A DNA stretch of 64,000 bases, taken from NCBI RefSeq assembly GCF_000308815.1, contig NZ_BAFX01000095.1:1-64000 (forward strand). Direction: 5' to 3'. Position 1 is the first letter of the stretch, and each line of letters begins with the position of its first letter. Below, one piece after another: positions 51,541 through 60,362 of this stretch. This stretch comes from Nocardia concava NBRC 100430. Its GTDB lineage: Bacteria > Actinomycetota > Actinomycetes > Mycobacteriales > Mycobacteriaceae. A model generated the notes under the pieces. The model was not told where the DNA came from and searched no databases. It saw only the letters and a list, made by a program, of their open reading frames with translations. A program made the translations under genes and the position numbers.

Positions 51541-53949
51541 TCAGTCGGAATCCGACAGGGCACCCGATAATTCGGCCTTCACCACCGTATAAGCGATGGA
51601 TTGGCTGATGCCTCGGCGAGCAAGCATGCCGACGAGGCGGCGAATTGCCTTCTCCCGCTCCAGCCCGGCGGGGATCTTGCTCAGATTGGCTCGGGCCAGC
51701 TCTGTCGCACGGGTGCGCTCGTCATCGGCCGATTCGGGCAGCTCGTCGAAGGCTGATTCCGCAGAGTTCGACTCGTCCGAGTTCGATTCATCGGAATCAG
51801 CTGCGCGAGAACCTGTCTTGCGCCCCGAGGCGGCAAGTCGCGAAGCGCGTGGCGGCGGAGCATCGTGCGAACTGTTGCCATCGTGCGCCTCGGCAAGCGC
51901 CGCCGCGACCACACGATAGGCCGTAGCGGAGTCGTATCCACGGCGCGCCAGCAGACCGACCAGGCGGCGTGTGGCGGTGGCGCGGTCGACGGTCGGGGAC
52001 AGGGTGCGGAGTTTGGCGCGGACCAGGTCGGCGGCGGAATCCGCGTCGGTGGAAGGGGCTTCGCGACGTGACACGGTGGAGCGCTGGGCGCGCGGTGACA
52101 GCGAGGCTTCGGGAGTGGCTTCTGCGGAGGCGATCGATGCCTCGGACGCAGAGTTCGGAGTCCGCTCCGCGCTGTGTGCGAGGGGCGAGGCCGCGAGCTC
52201 CGCTGTCACCACACCGTAGGCGGTGCCGGGGTTGTAGCCGCGGCGCGCCAGCATGGAGACCAGGCGGCGAATCGCCTTGTCCCGTTCCATATCCGCCGAC
52301 AACGACGGCAACTTCCGTCGCACCAACTCCGCGGCCCGCGCACTCTCGTCCTCCGCCGTCACCGACTCCAGCGCCGGTTCGGCATGCTCCGGCGCAATCC
52401 CCTTGCGCCGCAACTCCTCCGCGAGAACCTTCTTCCCCTTGCCCGCGTACATATGCCGCGACCGCACCCACTGCTGCGCGAACGCCGCATCATCGACCAA
52501 CCCAACCTCGGTCAGCCGATCCAACACCCGCTTCGCTACCCCGGCCGCGAACCCCTTGTCCGCCAACCGATCCGCCAACTCGGCCCGACTCCGAGCCCGA
52601 TCGGTCAACAACCGCAAACAAACATCTTTGGCCTGCGCCTCGGTCCCCCCACCAACCGGCCCCTCCACCCCTTCCCCGGCACCACCCCGCCCACGCCGAT
52701 GCCCACCCCGCCGACCACGTTCGTCCCCGTACTCCTCGCCCGAATCCCTCGAGTAATACTGCGCCTCGTCGTCCCCATCCATCGAAGCATCGCCACGGTC
52801 CGCGTACGCCCGGCCGCGCCGACTCCCCCGCCCACGACGTTCGCCCGCACCCTCCCGAGCCCTGTCGCTCCCCGGATGCCCCTCCTGTGCAGCCTCGTCC
52901 GCGTTCCCCCGCCGACGCTCGCGCAGCACGCGTCCGCCCTCGGCTTCGTCAACTACCGCGTCATCTCGACAACCGAGACTCCCCACACCTTCAGCTCCGA
53001 GCTCGTCGCTTACCGAGTCTCCGGACCACTGCTCCCCCGAACTCGCCCCACCTGCCCGAGCCGCGGCGCCTCCCCGCCGCGCCGAACCTGGCTCCTCCCC
53101 TTTCGCATTCGCCGCCGCAGTCGCTTCGGCCAGCGCAGCCCGAGCAGCCCGCAACTTCTCTTCCCGAGTAGCGCCGGGCGAGACCGGCTCAATGCTCGGA
53201 TATCCCTCCGGTGCGGCCACATTGGCACCGCCTCGGGGGCTCCCCTTGCGCCCGCTCCCGGTGCGGGATCCATTGGTTGCAGCGTCCCCCGAGCCCGCTC
53301 CGCGCGGCGCACGACGGCCACGTCGTTCGGTGTCCGACACGCTCCCAGCATTATTCGCCGCGGCGGTCGCCTCGGCCAGGGCAGCCCGGGCGGCGCGAAG
53401 CTTCTCTTCCTTGGTGGCGCCAGGCGAAATCGGTGGGATACCCGATTCGTTCGGTGCGGGCCGGTTCGCGGCTCGCGGAGCATCTTCCAAGTGATTCGAG
53501 GCTTGGCCCGCCCGCTCACCTCGGGCCGCATCAGGCGAGAGCCCGCCGGGGGCAGTGGGCGCTTCCTCTCGCCACTGCCCCGGCGGGCGGCCTCGCCCGG
53601 TGGGCGAAGGGCGGTGGGGGCGGGGTGGGTTCGAGGACGCGGGCTCGTCGTCGAGTGGGAGGTCCTCGGGTTCGGTTGCCGAATTGCCTTCGGGGGGAGC
53701 GTAGTTCGACGACGGGCCGCCGGATGGGCCGTAGTTCCAGGTGCCTGTGGTGGAGGCGTAGGGGTCGGCGGAGTCGCGGCCGAACAGGTCGTGACTTGGC
53801 TCCGAGCGGGAGGTGGTGGGGCGCGGGGTGCGCTTCGCGGCGCGGGCGGCGGAGGCGTCGAGTTGGCGGCGGAGGCGTTCTACCGCGTCGAGGTGGGGGG
53901 TGGGCCCCGGCGAATCGTGCCGGGGCCCTTCGGAATCCCGCGGGGGCAT
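51541..53949 (-). CDS. recX: RecA regulator RecX, greatly extended form (802 aa)
   Basis: Usual RecX is about 150-270 residues; here the core starts near residue 440 (DVCLRLLTDRARSRAELADRL, FAQQWVRSRHMYAGKGKKVL). The third helical repeat (ARAAELVRRKLPSLSADMER ... LVSMLARRGYNPGTAY) is followed by two more copies near 636-690 (LVRAKLRTLSP, LVGLLARRGYDSATAY) and 745-802 (LARANLSKIP, LVGMLARRGISQSIAY), with Ser/Glu-rich linkers. The N-terminal 435 residues are disordered, Arg/Gly/Ser/Pro-rich, with two copies of SPGATxEEKLRAARAALAEA near 172 and 250. RecX binds RecA filaments and limits recombination; extra repeats could extend that contact. The start shares one base with the recA stop (TGATG). 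Confidence 0.93.
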   Translation of the reverse strand: MPPRDSEGPRHDSPGPTPHLDAVERLRRQLDASAARAAKRTPRPTTSRSEPSHDLFGRDSADPYASTTGTWNYGPSGGPSSNYAPPEGNSATEPEDLPLDDEPASSNPPRPHRPSPTGRGRPPGQWREEAPTAPGGLSPDAARGERAGQASNHLEDAPRAANRPAPNESGIPPISPGATKEEKLRAARAALAEATAAANNAGSVSDTERRGRRAPRGAGSGDAATNGSRTGSGRKGSPRGGANVAAPEGYPSIEPVSPGATREEKLRAARAALAEATAAANAKGEEPGSARRGGAAARAGGASSGEQWSGDSVSDELGAEGVGSLGCRDDAVVDEAEGGRVLRERRRGNADEAAQEGHPGSDRAREGAGERRGRGSRRGRAYADRGDASMDGDDEAQYYSRDSGEEYGDERGRRGGHRRGRGGAGEGVEGPVGGGTEAQAKDVCLRLLTDRARSRAELADRLADKGFAAGVAKRVLDRLTEVGLVDDAAFAQQWVRSRHMYAGKGKKVLAEELRRKGIAPEHAEPALESVTAEDESARAAELVRRKLPSLSADMERDKAIRRLVSMLARRGYNPGTAYGVVTAELAASPLAHSAERTPNSASEASIASAEATPEASLSPRAQRSTVSRREAPSTDADSAADLVRAKLRTLSPTVDRATATRRLVGLLARRGYDSATAYRVVAAALAEAHDGNSSHDAPPPRASRLAASGRKTGSRAADSDESNSDESNSAESAFDELPESADDERTRATELARANLSKIPAGLEREKAIRRLVGMLARRGISQSIAYTVVKAELSGALSDSD

Positions 53950-54983
53950 CAGAAGTCGGCGGGGGCCTCTTCGGCGGTGACGTCTGCGCCGATGCCGAGC
54001 TTTTCCTTGATCTTCTTCTCGATCTCGTCGCGGACGTCGGTGTTCTCGAGGAGGAACTTGCGGGCGTTCTCCTTGCCCTGGCCGAGCTGGTCGCCCTCGT
54101 AGGTGTACCAGGAGCCGGACTTGCGGATGAAGCCGTGCTCGACACCCATGTCGATGATCGAGCCCTCCTTGGAGATGCCGACGCCGTAGAGGATGTCGAA
54201 CTCGGCCTGCTTGAACGGCGGGGAGACCTTGTTCTTGACGACCTTGACGCGGGTGCGGTTACCGACCGCGTCGGAGCCGTCCTTCAGCGTCTCGATGCGG
54301 CGCACGTCCAGGCGGACCGAGGCGTAGAACTTCAGCGCCTTACCACCGGTGGTGGTCTCGGGCGAGCCGAACATGACGCCGATCTTCTCGCGCAGCTGGT
54401 TGATGAAGATGGCGGTGGTGCCCGAATTGTTCAGGGCCGAGGTCATCTTGCGCAGCGCCTGGCTCATCAGGCGGGCCTGCAGACCGACGTGGCTGTCACC
54501 CATCTCGCCCTCGATCTCGGCGCGCGGCACCAGGGCGGCGACGGAGTCGATGACGATGATGTCGATGGCGCCGGAACGCACCAGCATGTCGGCGATTTCG
54601 AGCGCCTGCTCACCGGTGTCGGGCTGGGAGACCAGCAGCGCGTCGGTGTCGACACCCAGCTTGCGGGCGTACTCCGGATCCAGCGCGTGCTCGGCGTCGA
54701 TGAAGGCGGCGACACCGCCGGCGGCCTGGGCATTGGCGACCGCGTGCAGGGCGACGGTGGTCTTACCCGAGGATTCCGGGCCGTACACCTCGACGATGCG
54801 GCCGCGCGGCAGACCGCCGATACCGAGGGCGACGTCCAGCGCGATGGATCCGGTGGGAATCACCGAGATCGGCTGGCGCGCCTCCTCACCCAGGCGCATC
54901 AGCGCGCCCTTACCGAAGCTCTTCTCGATCTGCGCCAACGCCAGATCGAGGGCCTTGTCACGATCGAAAGCGGGAGGTGCCAT
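53949..54983 (-). CDS. recA: Recombinase RecA
   Basis: The protein has 344 residues, normal length, with no intein. Motifs are Walker A GPESSGKTT, the RecA signature ALKFYASVRLDVRR, and Walker B IIVIDSVAALVPRAEIEG. It forms filaments on single-stranded DNA, drives strand exchange, and triggers LexA self-cleavage. AAGGGG precedes the ATG. A LexA-type box lies about 90 bases upstream of the start codon. The stop overlaps recX by one base. Confidence 0.99.
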   Translation of the reverse strand: MAPPAFDRDKALDLALAQIEKSFGKGALMRLGEEARQPISVIPTGSIALDVALGIGGLPRGRIVEVYGPESSGKTTVALHAVANAQAAGGVAAFIDAEHALDPEYARKLGVDTDALLVSQPDTGEQALEIADMLVRSGAIDIIVIDSVAALVPRAEIEGEMGDSHVGLQARLMSQALRKMTSALNNSGTTAIFINQLREKIGVMFGSPETTTGGKALKFYASVRLDVRRIETLKDGSDAVGNRTRVKVVKNKVSPPFKQAEFDILYGVGISKEGSIIDMGVEHGFIRKSGSWYTYEGDQLGQGKENARKFLLENTDVRDEIEKKIKEKLGIGADVTAEEAPADF

Positions 54984-55072
54984 CGTCAGTTCCCCTTCTC
55001 AACGGGTGTCTCATGCTGTGGTTGGCGCCCACGTTAGAGGGAGGCACCGACAAGTTCCGACGACGAGCTTAG

Positions 55073-55088
55073 ACGAACACCTGTTCGA
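55073..55088 (-). promoter_or_regulatory. LexA binding site (SOS box) of recA
   Basis: Read on the minus strand, TCGAACAGGTGTTCGT matches the mycobacterial SOS box TCGAAC-N4-GTTCGA at 15 of 16 defined and spacer positions (last base T for A). CGAAC and GTTCG arms are perfect. It lies 90 bases upstream of the recA start codon. Confidence 0.9.
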
Positions 55089-55154
55089 TGCAAGCGACGC
55101 GCGCAACGACACGCGAAAGACCTGGTGGCAAACCTTCGGCAAGCGCGTCGGCCG

Positions 55155-56177
55155 TCAGGGCACGAGCGCGATCTTCTGCGCGTCGATCAGGCTCTGCGAC
55201 TGCTTGAAGATCCGCAGCGCGGACGACACCTCGATGTCGTTGATCCCCGGCAGCGCACCCAATCGTTCGGTGATGAACCGGTAGAGATGGGTGTTGTCCC
55301 GGCAGACCACCGAGGCCGTCAAATTCGCGGGCCCCGTGATCGCGGCCAGAAACGCAACCTCCGGATACTGGGAGATCGCCGTACCCACGGCCTCCAGGTG
55401 CGCCGGATGCACCCGCATCCACAACACGCCCCGCGCGCTGTAACCCATGAGCTCCAAGGCGAAGTCGAGATCGAAGTAGAGCACCCCCGAGTCGATCAGC
55501 TCGCTCATGCGCCGTGCCACCCGCGTGGCACTCCAGCCCGTGGCGGCGGCCAGCTGCGCATACGGCGCGCGGCCGTCACGGGCCAGAATCGCCAGCATGG
55601 CCTCGTCCTCGCGGGACAGCGTGACCGGCACCTCCGGCCCCGACGGATCCCACATGGGCGGCCGCGGCCCGAGCTGCTCCAGCTGCTCAGGGCTGAGCAA
55701 CCGGCCGTAACGCGGCCACTCCTCGGTGAACGGGAACTGCCGCATGATCTCGTACACGCTCAGCCCGAGCACCGGGGTGGCGCGCGGAATCATGCGCAAC
55801 AGCAACTGATCCCGTCGCTCGATCGACCGCGTCCGGCCCGCGCACATCACCTCGAACCCGGAGGTCAGCAGGGACACCCAGCTCAATTCCGGTACCCGGG
55901 CGAGGGATTCGGCCAGGGCGACCGCCTTGGCGGGCTCCGAGGTGATCCGCATGAGCCAGCGCGGCTGACCCAGCGGCATGGTATTCACCTGTCCCGCAAC
56001 ATGAATAATGCCCCGCCCCAGCAACGACCGATACCGCCGGGCGACAGTCTGCTCGGAGACCCCCAGGATCGCCCCCAGCCGCGCGAACGGGATACGCGCG
56101 TCGGTGACCAGGCCGTGCACGATCTGCTTGTCGAGCACATCCAAAACGGAGGAATCATCCAGCTCTTCCTCGAACAT
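55155..56177 (-). CDS. Double-domain Lrp/AsnC-family regulator
   Basis: The protein has 340 residues, about twice the usual Lrp length. It holds two units: helix-turn-helix 1 near 12-58 (VLDKQIVHGLVTDARIPFARLGAILGVSEQTVARRYRSLL, in parts) plus a RAM-like domain, then helix-turn-helix 2 near 190-235 (EDEAMLAILARDGRAPYAQLAAATGWSATRVARRMSELI, in parts) plus a second RAM domain. Such tandem Lrp proteins occur in actinobacteria. It is divergent from an MFS gene, its likely target, and lies upstream of recA. Confidence 0.93.
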   Translation of the reverse strand: MFEEELDDSSVLDVLDKQIVHGLVTDARIPFARLGAILGVSEQTVARRYRSLLGRGIIHVAGQVNTMPLGQPRWLMRITSEPAKAVALAESLARVPELSWVSLLTSGFEVMCAGRTRSIERRDQLLLRMIPRATPVLGLSVYEIMRQFPFTEEWPRYGRLLSPEQLEQLGPRPPMWDPSGPEVPVTLSREDEAMLAILARDGRAPYAQLAAATGWSATRVARRMSELIDSGVLYFDLDFALELMGYSARGVLWMRVHPAHLEAVGTAISQYPEVAFLAAITGPANLTASVVCRDNTHLYRFITERLGALPGINDIEVSSALRIFKQSQSLIDAQKIALVP

Positions 56178-56226
56178 AGGAGGATTCTAGCGCCGAGCAT
56201 CGAGCGGCTAGGTGGATCCGAGCGCC

Positions 56227-56243
56227 TCTCCCATGCTGGGAGA
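56227..56243. promoter_or_regulatory. 17-base perfect dyad upstream of MFS gene
   Basis: TCTCCCATGCTGGGAGA has perfect 7-base arms around TGC. It lies in the 98-base gap between the Lrp-type regulator and the MFS gene, 32 bases before the MFS start. It fits an operator for the divergent regulator. Confidence 0.6.
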
Positions 56244-56275
56244 CGAAATCGCTCGCACTATCGGAGGCTCCCCAC

Positions 56276-57676
56276 ATGCGGAAATGGCTCCCCCTCTTCG
56301 CCGCCTGCCTAGGCACGCTCATGCTCCTCATAGACGTCACCATCGTGAACGTCGCCCTGCCCGACATCGCCACCGATCTCGGCACCGGCCTGTCCGGATT
56401 GCAGTGGGTCGTAGACGGTTACGCCCTCGCCCTGGCCGCCTTGCTCCTGGTCCTGGGTTCGATCGCGGATAAGGTTGGCGCCAAACCCACTTACCTCGTG
56501 GGCCTGGTCCTGTTCGCGGCCGCCTCCCTGGCCTGCGGCATCGCGCAATCCTCGGAGGTGCTGGTGGCGGCGCGCGCCGCACAGGGCATCGGCGGCGCGG
56601 CCATGCTCGCCACCACCCTGTCGCTGCTGCACGCCACCTACACCGGCCGCGATCGCGGCGTCGCGTTCGGCGCGTGGGGTGCGGTGGCGGGCGCGTCCGC
56701 CGGTATCGGCGTGGTGCTGGGCGGTGTGCTCACCGATCTGCTGTCGTGGCGGTGGATCTTCTTCGTCAATCTGCCCATCGCCGCGATCACAATCCCCTTG
56801 ACCGCCATCGCCTTCGGCCCGTCCCCGCGCCGCACCGACCGCACCATCGACCTGCCCGGCATGGCGGCCTTCGCGCTCGCCGCCACCGCGATCACCTACG
56901 GCATCATCCGCGGCGGCGAACACGGCTGGACCGACGCCCGCACCGTATCCACCCTGATTCTCGGTGCCGTGGCGCTGATTTCGTTCCTGGTCATCGAATC
57001 CCGCAGCGCCGCACCGATGCTCCCACTGCCCCTGCTGCGCCACACCGGCCTGGTCGCGACCCTGATCGGCGCGCTCGGCATGAGTTTCGCGGCCTTCGCG
57101 GCCAGCCCGCTGATCTCGCTGTGGCTGCAGCAGCAGCTGCATCTGTCGCCGCTGCGGGCCGGTCTGTCGCTGTTGCCGATGTCGATCAGCGCCTTCCTGG
57201 TCTCGGGCGTCTTCGGCCGCCAGCTACACGACCTGTCCCCGCGCTGGTCGATCGGCGGCGGCCTGGTCACCATCGGCGTCGGCAGCGGCCTGCTGACCCT
57301 GATCGACGCCGGATCCTCCTGGACCGCTTCGATTCCCGGCCTGCTGGTGATCGGCGCGGGCGTCGGCGTGATGGCCCCGCCGCTGGTGGCGGTCGGCATG
57401 GCCGCGGTCCCGCCGCAGCAGAGCGGCACCGCGGCCGGTGCGGTCAACACCGCGCGGCAGCTGGGCCTGGCGCTGGGTGTGGCGGTGCTGGGCACGGTGT
57501 TCCGCAGTGCCGCCGGTGACGGCCGGCCGACCCTGTCGCACTTCGTGACCGGGTTGGATTCGGCGGTGGCGGTGGCCGGTGGCATCGGAATCGTGTGCGG
57601 CGTCGTGGTCTTCGCATTGTTCCGCAGTCACGAGCGGGTTCCGGAGACGAGTGCCGAACCTGTGCCGGTGGGCTGA
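56276..57676 (+). CDS. MFS efflux transporter, DHA2 family
   Basis: The protein has 466 residues with about 14 membrane helices. It begins WLPLFAACLGTLMLLIDVTIVNVALPDIA and has GSIADKVGAKPTYLVGLVLF (motif A) and GASAGIGVVLGGVLTDLLSWRWIFFVNLPIA (motif C and helix 5 region), read in parts. Proton-driven exporter of unknown substrate, probably controlled by the divergent Lrp-type regulator. It ends with an acidic/Pro tail. Confidence 0.95.
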   Translation: MRKWLPLFAACLGTLMLLIDVTIVNVALPDIATDLGTGLSGLQWVVDGYALALAALLLVLGSIADKVGAKPTYLVGLVLFAAASLACGIAQSSEVLVAARAAQGIGGAAMLATTLSLLHATYTGRDRGVAFGAWGAVAGASAGIGVVLGGVLTDLLSWRWIFFVNLPIAAITIPLTAIAFGPSPRRTDRTIDLPGMAAFALAATAITYGIIRGGEHGWTDARTVSTLILGAVALISFLVIESRSAAPMLPLPLLRHTGLVATLIGALGMSFAAFAASPLISLWLQQQLHLSPLRAGLSLLPMSISAFLVSGVFGRQLHDLSPRWSIGGGLVTIGVGSGLLTLIDAGSSWTASIPGLLVIGAGVGVMAPPLVAVGMAAVPPQQSGTAAGAVNTARQLGLALGVAVLGTVFRSAAGDGRPTLSHFVTGLDSAVAVAGGIGIVCGVVVFALFRSHERVPETSAEPVPVG

Positions 57677-57842
57677 CGCAGCATGCCACAGCGTACCGAC
57701 CGGCAAGTCCCAGACTGATCGGATTACGTTCTGCCAGAACAGTTTTCAATCGCCAGAGGAAGCGTCCGCACTACACTCGAGCCATCGGCGCACAGTGCGG
57801 TACGCCCCTCCCGATCCAACTGTTCCCGCGCAGAAAGCCGTG

Positions 57843-58781
57843 GTGAATCCCATGTCCCCACTGCCCCGCCCCGATACCCGGCTCTGGACCTCCGCCACCG
57901 CCCAGCCCGGCCAATGGTCCACCCAGACAACGGTTCCCGGCGCCACCTCCCCGCGCGGACCGGCGCTGGCGGTCTTCCAGGAGAACCTGCACATGGCCTG
58001 GCGGGCCGAGGACAGCAGCGATTCGATCTGGCTGTCGTCCACCGCCGACGGCCAGATCTGGTCCGGCCCATGGAACATCCCGAATGTCGGCACCTCCGAG
58101 CATCCGGCCATGGCCGCGGCCGGAGTCGGCGATCAGACGCTGTATCTGGCATGGAAGGGCGCGAACCGCGATCAGAACATCTGGTGGTCGACCTCGAGTG
58201 ACGGCCACAAGTGGGAATCCCAACAGATGCTGGGCGGCGCGGAGACCTCGTGCGCGCCCGCCCTGGTCACGTTCAACGGTGTGCCGCACCTGTTCTGGCG
58301 CGGCGCCGACACGCTCCTGACCTCGAATCAGAACATCTACCTGTCGATTCGCACGGCCACCGGCTGGACCGCTCCGACCGTCCTGCCAGGCATCAGCTCG
58401 TCGGAGACCCCCGCTGTGGCGGTCCTCGGCAACACCTTGTACCTCGCCAATCGCGGCACCAAGGCGCTGCTCGACAACGATCAGTGGATCCGGTTGTGGA
58501 GCTCGACCAATGCCGTCACCTGGACCTCCCGCGCCAACCCGGTCGACGCCTACACCGACCAAGCCCCCGCCCTGGCCGCCCACGCCGACCGCCTGCACCT
58601 GGCCTGGAAGTCCGCCAGCGGCGACGAGCTGTGGTACTCCACCTTCGACGGTGACCACACCTGGCAATCCCCCACCCGCATAGCCTCTTTCGAATGCCAC
58701 TACGCCCCCGCGCTGTCCTCCTTCCGCCCGCCCCGCGGCACCTCCCTGCTGCACCTGGCCTGGCGCGGCTCCACCGTGTGA
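57843..58781 (+). CDS. Predicted six-bladed beta-propeller, lectin-like repeat protein
   Basis: The protein has 312 residues built of six repeats with a centre of the form LxxAWRGxxxxxxIWxS. The marks are HMAWRAED, YLAWKGAN, HLFWRGAD, YLANRGTK, HLAWKSAS and HLAWRGST, spaced about 49-52 residues. After each comes xWxSTxxDGxxW (for example IWLSSTADGQIW, IWWSTSSDGHKW). The last repeat breaks off after HLAWRGST, and the N-terminal TRLWTSATAQPGQW would complete that blade, a velcro closure. The pattern resembles sugar-binding propellers of fungi and bacteria, but the ligand is unknown. No signal peptide is seen. Start uncertain: GTG 57843 or ATG 57852. Confidence 0.8.
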   Translation: MNPMSPLPRPDTRLWTSATAQPGQWSTQTTVPGATSPRGPALAVFQENLHMAWRAEDSSDSIWLSSTADGQIWSGPWNIPNVGTSEHPAMAAAGVGDQTLYLAWKGANRDQNIWWSTSSDGHKWESQQMLGGAETSCAPALVTFNGVPHLFWRGADTLLTSNQNIYLSIRTATGWTAPTVLPGISSSETPAVAVLGNTLYLANRGTKALLDNDQWIRLWSSTNAVTWTSRANPVDAYTDQAPALAAHADRLHLAWKSASGDELWYSTFDGDHTWQSPTRIASFECHYAPALSSFRPPRGTSLLHLAWRGSTV

Positions 58782-58809
58782 GCCGGTAACCGCGGCCGGA
58801 AGCCTCTCA

Positions 58810-58874
58810 GTCATCCCGGCATGCTTTTGGCCGGGATCCATTGTGGATTCCGGCCAAAAGCGCGCCGGAATGAC
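58810..58874. repeat. Palindromic repeat family B, copy 2
   Basis: GTCATCCCGGCATGCTTTTG at the left pairs with CGCGCCGGAATGAC at the right; the inner arms GGCCGGGATCCA and TGGATTCCGGCC flank a three-base TTG loop. It lies between the convergent propeller and NTF2-like genes and is 65 bases long, against 74 in copy 1 (same arms, shorter loop). Confidence 0.85.
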
Positions 58875-58899
58875 GAAGTGGAGCTTCCGGCTGAGGTGC

Positions 58900-59352
58900 T
58901 CAGCGCAACGGCAGGGGTGCGTCGTCCTCTTCGGGGGTGCGAGGGCCGAAGATGCGGCGGTCTTCCTCCGCGATCGGCACGTCGTTGATGCTGGCCTCGC
59001 GGCGGGACATGCGGCCGTCGTCGGCGAATTCCCAGAGTTCGTTGCCGTAGCTGCGGTGCCACTGGCCGTTGTCGTCGTGCCATTCGTACTGGAAGCGGAC
59101 AGCGATGCGGTTCTCGGTGAAGGTCCACAGGTCCTTGCGCAGCGCGTAGCCGTTCTCCTTGGCCCACTTGCGCTTCAGGAAGTCGACGATCTCGGAATGG
59201 CCGGTGAGGAATTCATCGCGGTTGCGCCACACCGAATCCTCGGTGTAAGCCTGCGCGACCTTCTCGGGATCGCGGGTGTTCCAGGCGTTTTCGGCGGCGC
59301 GGACCTTGAGCTTGGCGGCTTCGAGGTCGAAGGGCGGCAGTGGAGGACGCAT
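58900..59352 (-). CDS. NTF2-like protein, DUF1348 family
   Basis: The protein has 150 residues. LKVRAAENAWNTRDPEKVAQAYTEDSVWRNRDEF (in parts) marks the DUF1348 branch of the NTF2-like cone fold. FQYEWHDDNGQWHRSYGNELWEFADDG follows, in parts. Likely a cytoplasmic small-molecule binding or isomerase-type protein of unknown substrate. AAAGG precedes the ATG. Confidence 0.92.
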   Translation of the reverse strand: MRPPLPPFDLEAAKLKVRAAENAWNTRDPEKVAQAYTEDSVWRNRDEFLTGHSEIVDFLKRKWAKENGYALRKDLWTFTENRIAVRFQYEWHDDNGQWHRSYGNELWEFADDGRMSRREASINDVPIAEEDRRIFGPRTPEEDDAPLPLR

Positions 59353-59387
59353 GAGAGGACCTTTCGATTGGACGGCCGGATGCCGGT

Positions 59388-60290
59388 TCAGGGATTGACC
59401 GGGGAGAGTTCGGGCTCGCCCCAGCGCAAGGGAGTGGCTCCCGAGATCTCGACGACCTCGGTGAGGGTGAAGTCGATGGCGCATTGCGCACCGGCGGTGA
59501 AAGTCGCCTCGTCCCAGGTGATCTCGGCGGTACCGGTGAGTTGCAGGGTGACCCCGGTCCGCCAGTCGAGGACGAGCAGCCCGCAGCGCGGGTCGGCGGC
59601 GATATTGCCGAGGGTCATGAACATGGAGTTGCCGCGATAGTCCGGCCAGCGCAGCCGGGTCGGCGAGAGCACCTGCAGGAAGCCGGGATTGCCGCCGCGG
59701 TGGGAGGCGTCGGCATTGCCGTCCGGATCGGCGGAGGCGACGAAGAAGGCGTCGGCGCGGGAAATGAGCTGCCGCTGTGCGGCATCCAGCTCGGCGGCCC
59801 GGCGGACGGCCGGAGTTCCCGCCGCCACCCATTCTTCGACGCTGCGCCGCGAGATGTATTTCGGGCAGTTCGAATACACCTGCTCGGTATCGATCCGCAG
59901 CCCACCGGCGGTCGGCGCGCTCACACCGTTGACCCGCATGCGTCGGCGCGATTGCGGCTGCAGCGCGATCATCCCGACCTGCCGTGCGCCGCGCAGCGAT
60001 TCGGCGAGCGGGTCACCGGCCGTCGGTACCGCGTCGATATCGATGGCCCGCATGCCGGAAGCGTGCACGAACCCGGGTGCACCGACCAACTGGGTCGCCC
60101 ACATGCGCCCGTCGTCATCGGCGGCCGCCACCACGACCATGGGCTGCTCGGTCAGGAATTCCGCGGCTGCGTCCGGAATGTCGGGCCGGATCATGCGACC
60201 GACCCGCTGGGCGATATCGGCCTGCCCCATGCGCCGCTGCACCGCCAACTCACCGGGGTGATAGCCGACGCCGGTCGGTAGTGCGTTCAT
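59388..60290 (-). CDS. Pyridoxamine 5'-phosphate oxidase-family flavin protein
   Basis: The protein has 300 residues starting MNALPTGVGYHPGELAVQRR. It carries two split-barrel-like halves (FLTEQPMVVVAAADDDGRMWATQLVGAPGF; FFVASADPDGNADASHRGGNPGFLQV, DYRGNSMFMTLGNIAADPRCGLLVLDW, in parts), a known long form in actinobacteria. It probably binds FMN or F420; the reaction is unknown. It is co-oriented with the NTF2-like gene 35 bases downstream. Confidence 0.9.
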   Translation of the reverse strand: MNALPTGVGYHPGELAVQRRMGQADIAQRVGRMIRPDIPDAAAEFLTEQPMVVVAAADDDGRMWATQLVGAPGFVHASGMRAIDIDAVPTAGDPLAESLRGARQVGMIALQPQSRRRMRVNGVSAPTAGGLRIDTEQVYSNCPKYISRRSVEEWVAAGTPAVRRAAELDAAQRQLISRADAFFVASADPDGNADASHRGGNPGFLQVLSPTRLRWPDYRGNSMFMTLGNIAADPRCGLLVLDWRTGVTLQLTGTAEITWDEATFTAGAQCAIDFTLTEVVEISGATPLRWGEPELSPVNP

Positions 60291-60362
60291 CGCGAACTCC
60301 TGTCGGGGCCGCACGCGCGGCCCGCCAACTGCCAATGTGATTGCCTGCGCGGAAATTCCGGC

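Noticed and set aside
52174..54102. Plus-strand open frame of 642 codons opposite recX
   Set aside because: Antisense shadow of the low-complexity recX N-terminus; Pro/Arg-rich, no domains, no ribosome site.
53949..54983. Intein in RecA, as in some mycobacteria
   Set aside because: The protein is 344 residues and uninterrupted through the P-loop and L2 regions.
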